From NCBI RefSeq assembly GCF_049116215.1, contig NZ_JAGDZB010000005.1, positions 186,001 to 250,000 on the forward strand: DNA of 64,000 bases, read 5' to 3'. The DNA comes from Shimia sp049116215. Its GTDB lineage: Bacteria > Pseudomonadota > Alphaproteobacteria > Rhodobacterales > Rhodobacteraceae. The translations under genes were made by a program, and so were the position numbers. This document shows, in pieces, positions 59,364 to 64,000 of the stretch; positions within the stretch are counted from its first letter, which is position 1; each line of letters starts with the position of its first letter. Below the pieces are notes generated by a model. It saw only the letters and a program-made list of their open reading frames with translations. It was not told where the DNA came from and did not search any database.

Positions 59364-59726
59364 ATGGAGATGATTGTTGCCAGTGCCATTGGCGTGCTGA
59401 CGGCGGGGGGGATTTACCTGATCCTGCGCCTGCGGGCCTTTCCTGTGATCCTCGGGATGGCGTTGCTGTCTTATGCGGTGAACGTGTTCCTGTTTGCCAC
59501 CGGACGTCTGGCGGTGAACGCGCCACCGATCCTGAACAAATATGCCGATGTCAGCTATTCTGACCCGCTGCCGCAAGCACTGGTGCTGACCGCGATTGTG
59601 ATCAGCTTTGGCATGACCGCGGTCTTGGTGATGATCGCGCTGGGCGCCTATCTTGAGGCGGACAGTGATGAGATCAACATGACTGACGAAGATGATGCGC
59701 AAGACACAGAGGGGCAGGGCGTATGA
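59364..59726 (+). CDS. mnhC: Mrp/Mnh Na+/H+ antiporter subunit C
   Basis: A 120-residue NuoK-like subunit with three membrane helices (about 3-23, 26-46, 70-92) and the conserved AVNVFLFATGRL and DPLPQALVLTAIVISFG. I chose the ATG at 59364, with AAGGAGG 9 bp upstream; an in-frame start at 59325 lies within mnhA. It overlaps mnhD by 4 bp. Confidence 0.95.
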   Translation: MEMIVASAIGVLTAGGIYLILRLRAFPVILGMALLSYAVNVFLFATGRLAVNAPPILNKYADVSYSDPLPQALVLTAIVISFGMTAVLVMIALGAYLEADSDEINMTDEDDAQDTEGQGV

Positions 59727-61255
59727 ACCACTGGATAATTGCTCCTGTTGTGCTGCCAGCGCTGCTGGCGCCGGTCATTGCCTATGTGATGCGGCACGAC
59801 ATCAAGTTGGCGCGCTATGCGTCGGTGGCGGGCACGGTGATGCTCGCGGCTATTTCGCTTGGTCTTCTGGCGATTGTCGCGGATGGCGAAACACACGTTT
59901 ACTACCTTGGCGACTGGCCTGCGCCGTTTGGCATTGTGTTGGTGCTGGACCGCTTGTCGGCGATGATGGTGCTGTTGACGTCGATCCTGGCGCTGATTGT
60001 GCTGTGGCATGCGATTGCCACTGAGTGGGACAATCGTGGGCGGCATTTCCATGCACTGTTCCAGTTCCAGCTGATGGGCGTCTGTGGTGCCTTTCTGACC
60101 GGTGACGCGTTCAACTTGTTTGTGTTCTTCGAAGTTCTGCTGATCGCGTCTTATGGCCTTATGATCCACGGCGGCGGCAAGGTGCGGTTGAAGGCCGGTT
60201 TGCAGTACGTGGTGATGAACCTCGCAGGCTCCACGCTGTTCCTGTTTGCGCTGGGCGCGCTTTATGCGTCGACCGGCACGCTCAACCTTGCGGACCTGGC
60301 CGTGAAAGTGCGTGAGCTTCCGGTGGAAGAAGCGGCCATTCTGCGGGTGTCTGCAGTGTTGTTGTTGATGGTGTTTGCCATCAAGGCGGCGTTGTTTCCG
60401 GTGCAGTTCTGGCTGCCCGCGACCTATGCCAATGCGCCCGCACCTGTGGCGGCCTTGTTTGCGATCATGACCAAAGTGGGCGCCTACGCGATCATCCGCT
60501 TTTACACGCTGGTGTTTGGGCCGGATGTGGCCGCAGTGGACGGGCTGATTGGCAGCTGGGTGATGCCCGCTGCGGTGATCACCTTGGCGGTCGGCGCCAT
60601 TGGCGTGTTGGGCGCGCGGCGGTTGATGCCGATGCTGTCCTTTGCGGTGGTTGGCTCTATGGGCACGTTGCTGCTGGCCGTGGCGGCGTTTACGCCTGAA
60701 GCGATTGGCGCTGGGCTCTATTACCTTCTGCACTCCACCTTTGCGGCGGCGGCGCTGTTCCTGCTGGCGGATCTGGTGGTCACGCGACGCGGCAGCGATG
60801 CTTTGTCTGCGCAACCACCAATCTATCAGAATGGCTTGTTTGCGGCGTTCTTCTTTGTCGGGGCCATTGGCGTGACGGGGATGCCGCCGCTCAGCGGCTT
60901 CTTGGGCAAGCTGTTGGTGCTGGACGGGGTGCGCGACATGCCGTGGATGGCCACCGCCTGGGCAGCGATCCTGATTGGTTCGTTGGTGACCATCGTGGGC
61001 TTTGCACGGGCCGGCAGCGTGGTGTTCTGGAAAGCCACAGCCTTGGCCGATCCTGAGGCGGAAGAGCCGGAAGACGCGACGCCCATTGGTGTGAATGCAC
61101 TGGCCGGCGTGAGCTTGTCTCTGGCAGCCTTGGTGCTGTTGGCGGTGTTTGCTGGGCCGGTCATGGGCTATCTGGAGCAAACCTCAGCCCAGTTGTTTGA
61201 CGTGTCGGCCTATGTCGACGCGGTGCTTGGGCAGAATGGGGAGGATCTGAAATGA
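59723..61255 (+). CDS. mnhD: Mrp/Mnh Na+/H+ antiporter subunit D
   Basis: A 510-residue NuoM/N-like proton-translocating subunit with about 14 membrane helices. Family motifs include FNLFVFFEVLLIASYGLM (with the functional Glu, near residue 131), KAALFPVQFWLPATYANAPAPVAALF (near 217) and FVGAIGVTGMPPLSGFLGK. ATGA overlaps at both ends show tight coupling to mnhC and mnhE. Confidence 0.96.
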   Translation: MNHWIIAPVVLPALLAPVIAYVMRHDIKLARYASVAGTVMLAAISLGLLAIVADGETHVYYLGDWPAPFGIVLVLDRLSAMMVLLTSILALIVLWHAIATEWDNRGRHFHALFQFQLMGVCGAFLTGDAFNLFVFFEVLLIASYGLMIHGGGKVRLKAGLQYVVMNLAGSTLFLFALGALYASTGTLNLADLAVKVRELPVEEAAILRVSAVLLLMVFAIKAALFPVQFWLPATYANAPAPVAALFAIMTKVGAYAIIRFYTLVFGPDVAAVDGLIGSWVMPAAVITLAVGAIGVLGARRLMPMLSFAVVGSMGTLLLAVAAFTPEAIGAGLYYLLHSTFAAAALFLLADLVVTRRGSDALSAQPPIYQNGLFAAFFFVGAIGVTGMPPLSGFLGKLLVLDGVRDMPWMATAWAAILIGSLVTIVGFARAGSVVFWKATALADPEAEEPEDATPIGVNALAGVSLSLAALVLLAVFAGPVMGYLEQTSAQLFDVSAYVDAVLGQNGEDLK

Positions 61256-61743
61256 GACGGAAACTTCTACCGCACCCGATTTTGAGCCTGACATTGTTGG
61301 TTATCTGGCTGATGCTGGTCAACAAGGTCACGGTTGGCAACGTGTTGTTAGGTGCGATTTTTGGCGTGGTTGTGCCCATTCTGACGGCCCCCTATTGGCC
61401 TGGACGTCCGCGCATCCAGAACTACTTCAAAGTGGTGGAATACGTGCTGGTGGTGTTATGGGATATTGTCGTCGCGAACTTCCACGTCGCTGCGATTATC
61501 CTGTTCAAACGCAGTAAGGACATTCACTCCAAATGGGTGACTGTTCCGCTGGATGTGACCTCGCCAGAGGCGATCACTATCCTCGCAGGGACCATCACCA
61601 TGACGCCGGGCACGGTGTCTGCGATGTTGTCGGCAGACGGCAGCAGCGTGCTTGTGCATTGTTTGGATTGTGATGATCCTGAGGCTGTGCGCGATGAGAT
61701 CAAAATCCGCTACGAGCGCCGGTTGAAGGAGATTTTCTCATGA
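61252..61743 (+). CDS. mnhE: Mrp/Mnh Na+/H+ antiporter subunit E
   Basis: A 163-residue subunit with two to three membrane helices in the first 100 residues. It carries the family strings LLGAIFGVVVPILT, VLWDIVVANFHVAAIIL and ANSITMTPGT-like AGTITMTPGTVSAML, then VHCLDCDDPE. It overlaps mnhF by 4 bp. Confidence 0.94.
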   Translation: MRRKLLPHPILSLTLLVIWLMLVNKVTVGNVLLGAIFGVVVPILTAPYWPGRPRIQNYFKVVEYVLVVLWDIVVANFHVAAIILFKRSKDIHSKWVTVPLDVTSPEAITILAGTITMTPGTVSAMLSADGSSVLVHCLDCDDPEAVRDEIKIRYERRLKEIFS

Positions 61744-62009
61744 TCACGATGGCTCTCTATTTTGGCTTTGCCTGCTTTGGGCTTGGCATGTTGATGTGTG
61801 TCTGGCGCATTGCCAGAGGCCCGACTGCGGCGGACCGGATTTTGGCGCTCGACACGCTTGTGATCAATGTCATTGCGTTGTTGATCTTATACGGCGTGCA
61901 CAAGGGCACTGCGATCTACTACGAAGCCTCCATGCTGGTGGCGATGGTGGGATTTGTGTCAACTGTCGCCTACTGCCGCTTTGTGCTGCGCGGCGATATC
62001 ATCGAGTAA
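61740..62009 (+). CDS. mnhF: Mrp/Mnh Na+/H+ antiporter subunit F
   Basis: An 89-residue subunit with three membrane helices and the characteristic RIARGPTAADRILALDTLVIN (Asp in the membrane, about residues 21-41). Eleven bp separate it from mnhG. Confidence 0.94.
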   Translation: MITMALYFGFACFGLGMLMCVWRIARGPTAADRILALDTLVINVIALLILYGVHKGTAIYYEASMLVAMVGFVSTVAYCRFVLRGDIIE

Positions 62010-62020
62010 GGGAGAGACAA

Positions 62021-62389
62021 ATGTTTGCAGAAATCCTCGTGTCCTTCTTCATCGTTTTGGCTGGCGTCTTTGGGTTGGTTGGCAGCTTCGGCATGCTCAA
62101 ATTAAACGACACCATGCAGCGCCTTCATGCCCCGACCAAGGCGACCACGCTTGGGGTTGGCGGTGTGTTGATCGCGTCGATGCTGTACTTCCTGTTGGTG
62201 AAGGGGACCCTGTCATTTCATGAGCTGTTGATCACCATCTTCCTGTTCCTGACCGCACCGGTGAGTGCGCATTTTGTCGCCAAGACTTACATTCAGGCCA
62301 AGATGAAGCCGGAAGAACTGCCAGGCTCCGATGGGGAGTTTGGCTGGGCGATCTATGATGATCCGCCAGCCTATTACGACAACGACTGA
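62021..62389 (+). CDS. mnhG: Mrp/Mnh Na+/H+ antiporter subunit G
   Basis: A 122-residue subunit with three membrane helices and the family strings FGLVGSFGMLKLNDTMQRLHAPTKATTLGVGG and LLITIFLFLTAPVSAHFVAK, here cited by region (about 17-48 and 68-88). AAGGGAGAG lies before the ATG; an in-frame extension upstream lies inside mnhF. Last gene of the operon. Confidence 0.95.
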   Translation: MFAEILVSFFIVLAGVFGLVGSFGMLKLNDTMQRLHAPTKATTLGVGGVLIASMLYFLLVKGTLSFHELLITIFLFLTAPVSAHFVAKTYIQAKMKPEELPGSDGEFGWAIYDDPPAYYDND

Positions 62390-62415
62390 TCGTTTCGATC
62401 CTTTGAAGAACTTGG

Positions 62416-62450
62416 AAAGCGCGCCCTTCGTCGGCGCGTTTTTGCTTTTT
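62416..62450 (+). terminator. Terminator of the mnh operon
   Basis: A 10-bp stem with one G-U pair (62416-62425 with 62433-62442), a 7-nt loop, and a U-rich tail TTTGCTTTTT. It lies 27 bp after the mnhG stop. Confidence 0.9.
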
Positions 62451-62584
62451 CTACCAGATGCTTGGCATTTGTGGTTAACGCATGCTTGCTGCTTGGGGCG
62501 GGCCATGTTTCTATGGCGTGAATTGTCATGTGATCACCGCCGTTACATTTGGCCCTGATCTCCAAGCCATTGGGATAAGACACC

Positions 62585-63721
62585 ATGAAGTTTCCGATTT
62601 TCACCCCTCTCTCAGCCGCCATGCTCTCGGTCAGTTTATTGGCGACCAGCGCAGTGTCGCAGGATGCCCCCGCTCCCAAAGTCGCGATAGCCGCAGCCTA
62701 CACTGATGAGCTGGTGGATGAGGTGATTTTCATCGGTAAAGGTGAGGCCGTCGATAAGGTGGATCTCGTGGCGCGCGTGAGTGGCTTTGTTGAAAAAATC
62801 CACGGTCTGGATGGCGATGAGGTTACCGCCGGTGACTTGTTGTTTGAGATCGAGCCTGAGGTGTATCAGGCGGCAGTGGATGCGCGCAAAGCGGATCTTG
62901 CGCAAGCGGAAGCCAACCTGCGACTGACCGAAGTGGAGTTGGTGCGGAAGTCGGAGCTGTTTGAGCGGGACGTGGGCACCGAGGCGGATCGTGATGTGGC
63001 CGTGGCCAACAACGAAGTGGCCAAAGCGCAGGTGGAAATTGCCAAAGCGGCCATTGCGCAGGCGCAGTTGGACCTGGACTACACCAAAATTCACGCGCCG
63101 TTTGATGGACGTATTGGTCGGTCCAACGTGAGCGTTGGCGAATTGGTTGGGCCAACCACGACATATCTGATCAACATTGTGCGCACTGCGCCGATCTTTG
63201 TGGAGTTTTCGCTGACTGAGAAGCAGTTGGTCGAAGTGATGGAGCACCATGAAGCAGAGCTTCAGGAGCTTTCAGACAAAGAGAAAGCACCAAAGGTCTT
63301 TGCGATTTTGCCCAACGGGGACGAGTTGGAAGAGGTCGGGCAGGTGGTCTTTGTCGACAACCGGATCAACCCGTCCACAGGCACGATCACCTTGCGGGCT
63401 GAGTTTGAAAATGCACGTCGGTTGCTGCTGGACGGCGCCTTCCTGAACATCCGCATTGCCAGCGCAGCCCCAAGCCAGGTGCTGATGATCCCGCAGGCGG
63501 CGGTGCAGCGCGATCAGCGCGGCGACTTTGTGCTTGTGGTTGGTCAGCAGCAAACGGTTGAGCAGCGCTATGTGACGCTGGGCCGTCAGGTTGAGGCCGC
63601 TGTGGTTGTTGAAGACGGGATGCGCGAAGGCGAATCCGTGATTGTCGAAGGCCTGCAACGCGTGCGTCCCGGTGTGACCGTGGATGCGGTGCTGGCCGGC
63701 CAGCCGACAGAGGAGCAGTAA
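62585..63721 (+). CDS. RND efflux periplasmic adaptor (membrane fusion protein)
   Basis: A 378-residue AcrA/MexA-like adaptor: signal peptide ending near SAVSQ (residue 26), a lipoyl-like domain (GFVEKIHGLDGDEVTAGDLLFEIEP), a coiled-coil hairpin (about 95-160), DYTKIHAPFDGRIGRSNVSVGELV, and the beta-barrel and membrane-proximal domains. There is no lipobox. It links the inner-membrane pump encoded next to an outer-membrane channel. The substrate is unknown. No regulator gene lies nearby within the window; the 195-bp gap upstream holds the mnh terminator and presumably its promoter. Confidence 0.93.
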   Translation: MKFPIFTPLSAAMLSVSLLATSAVSQDAPAPKVAIAAAYTDELVDEVIFIGKGEAVDKVDLVARVSGFVEKIHGLDGDEVTAGDLLFEIEPEVYQAAVDARKADLAQAEANLRLTEVELVRKSELFERDVGTEADRDVAVANNEVAKAQVEIAKAAIAQAQLDLDYTKIHAPFDGRIGRSNVSVGELVGPTTTYLINIVRTAPIFVEFSLTEKQLVEVMEHHEAELQELSDKEKAPKVFAILPNGDELEEVGQVVFVDNRINPSTGTITLRAEFENARRLLLDGAFLNIRIASAAPSQVLMIPQAAVQRDQRGDFVLVVGQQQTVEQRYVTLGRQVEAAVVVEDGMREGESVIVEGLQRVRPGVTVDAVLAGQPTEEQ

Positions 63722-63724
63722 CCC

Positions 63725-64000
63725 GTGTTTTCAGCGATCTTCATCCGGCGCCCGAAGACGGCGTTTGTGATTTCCCTGGTGCTCTCCATCATGGGGTTCA
63801 TCGGGTATAACGCACTCCCTGTGGAGCAGTTTCCGGACATCACACCGCCTGTGGTGACGGTGTCCACCAACTATACCGGTGCCAACTCTGAAACGGTGGA
63901 AAACACTGTGGCCGCGCCCATTGAGGCGCAGGTGAACGGTGTGGATGACATGATCTATATGTCATCTGACAGCACTGACACTGGCTCCTACAACCTGTCT
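63725..64000 (+). CDS. RND efflux transporter, 3' truncated
   Basis: A GTG start three bases after the adaptor stop opens a frame that runs to the window end (92 codons). FIRRPKTAFVISLVLSI gives the first membrane helix, followed by LPVEQFPDITPPVVTV, YTGANSETVENTVAAPIE and INGVDDM-like VNGVDDMIYMSS, the N-terminus of AcrB/MexB-type (HAE1) pumps. Such pumps export hydrophobic or amphiphilic compounds with proton influx. The remaining nearly 1000 residues are outside the window. Confidence 0.95.
   Translation, partial: MFSAIFIRRPKTAFVISLVLSIMGFIGYNALPVEQFPDITPPVVTVSTNYTGANSETVENTVAAPIEAQVNGVDDMIYMSSDSTDTGSYNLS

Noticed and set aside
59648..61180. A 510-codon open frame antisense to mnhD
   Set aside because: The product is low-complexity (His, Gln, Arg-rich) and lies entirely opposite a clear antiporter subunit in a tight operon.

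Overview
The window looks like chromosomal DNA of a marine alphaproteobacterium of the Roseobacter group (Rhodobacteraceae). The reasons are high GC with G/C-rich third codon positions, and gene content and order typical of that group: glnD-murJ, gshB, yifB/comM, mreBCD-mrdA-rodA, an Mrp antiporter with fused A and B subunits, a Tat-exported PhoX phosphatase, and two copies of a short intergenic repeat. I see no rRNA, tRNA, CRISPR array, transposase or prophage gene. Coding density is very high; the longest stretch without a gene is about 290 bp (32344-32633).

Layout. 1-8.9 kb: a truncated RecD-like helicase, an SDR, a PhoX phosphatase, a BLUF blue-light sensor, a VOC protein, an M23 peptidase, a GNAT, trpS, a rhomboid lacking its catalytic residues, and an HdeD-like protein. 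8.9-18.3 kb: murJ and glnD with a PBP-activator lipoprotein, divergent from rsmI-yraN-gshB, which meets the competence-type ATPase yifB/comM. 18.4-27.6 kb: a GST with an added Cys-rich tail, a phosphatase-cobU pair, chaN, coaBC-dut-moeB-like, an M3 peptidase, a glycine-zipper lipoprotein and a DUF2975/XRE pair. 27.7-32.4 kb (minus strand): KpsT-type ATPase, KpsE-like export protein, kdsA and phosphomannomutase, a piece of a capsule or KDO-linked polysaccharide export locus. 32.6-37.8 kb: an ArsR/permease pair with a duplicated operator, divergent from an Fe-S uracil-DNA glycosylase and SseB; then a GhrA-like reductase, a VOC protein and a LysR regulator. 37.8-43.5 kb (minus strand): the rod-shape cluster mreB-mreC-mreD-mrdA-rodA. 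43.6-45.2 kb: a TorF-like outer membrane protein and rlmJ. 45.5-56.4 kb (plus strand): arylsulfatase, exported HAD hydrolase, MoxR ATPase, DUF58, DUF4381, two VWA proteins, BatD and an octahaem cytochrome with HEAT/TPR-like repeats. 56.5-62.4 kb: the Mrp (Mnh) Na+/H+ antiporter operon. 62.6-64 kb: an RND efflux adaptor and the start of its pump.

Most genes are ordinary core functions: envelope growth, nitrogen sensing, glutathione, CoA and cobalamin synthesis. The strongest candidate for an undescribed system is the tightly coupled run from 45.5 to 56.4 kb. It joins an exported sulfatase and HAD hydrolase to a complete MoxR/VWA/BatD chaperone-like set and a secreted octahaem cytochrome, behind a promoter region carrying two palindromes. 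Other points of interest are the ArsR with a C-terminal Cys pair and its duplicated operator, CtrA-like sites before the BLUF, HdeD and comM genes, a pseudo-rhomboid, a membrane-anchored MoeB-like enzyme, and a GST-Cys-motif fusion. Functions are read from recognisable motifs; no database search was run.
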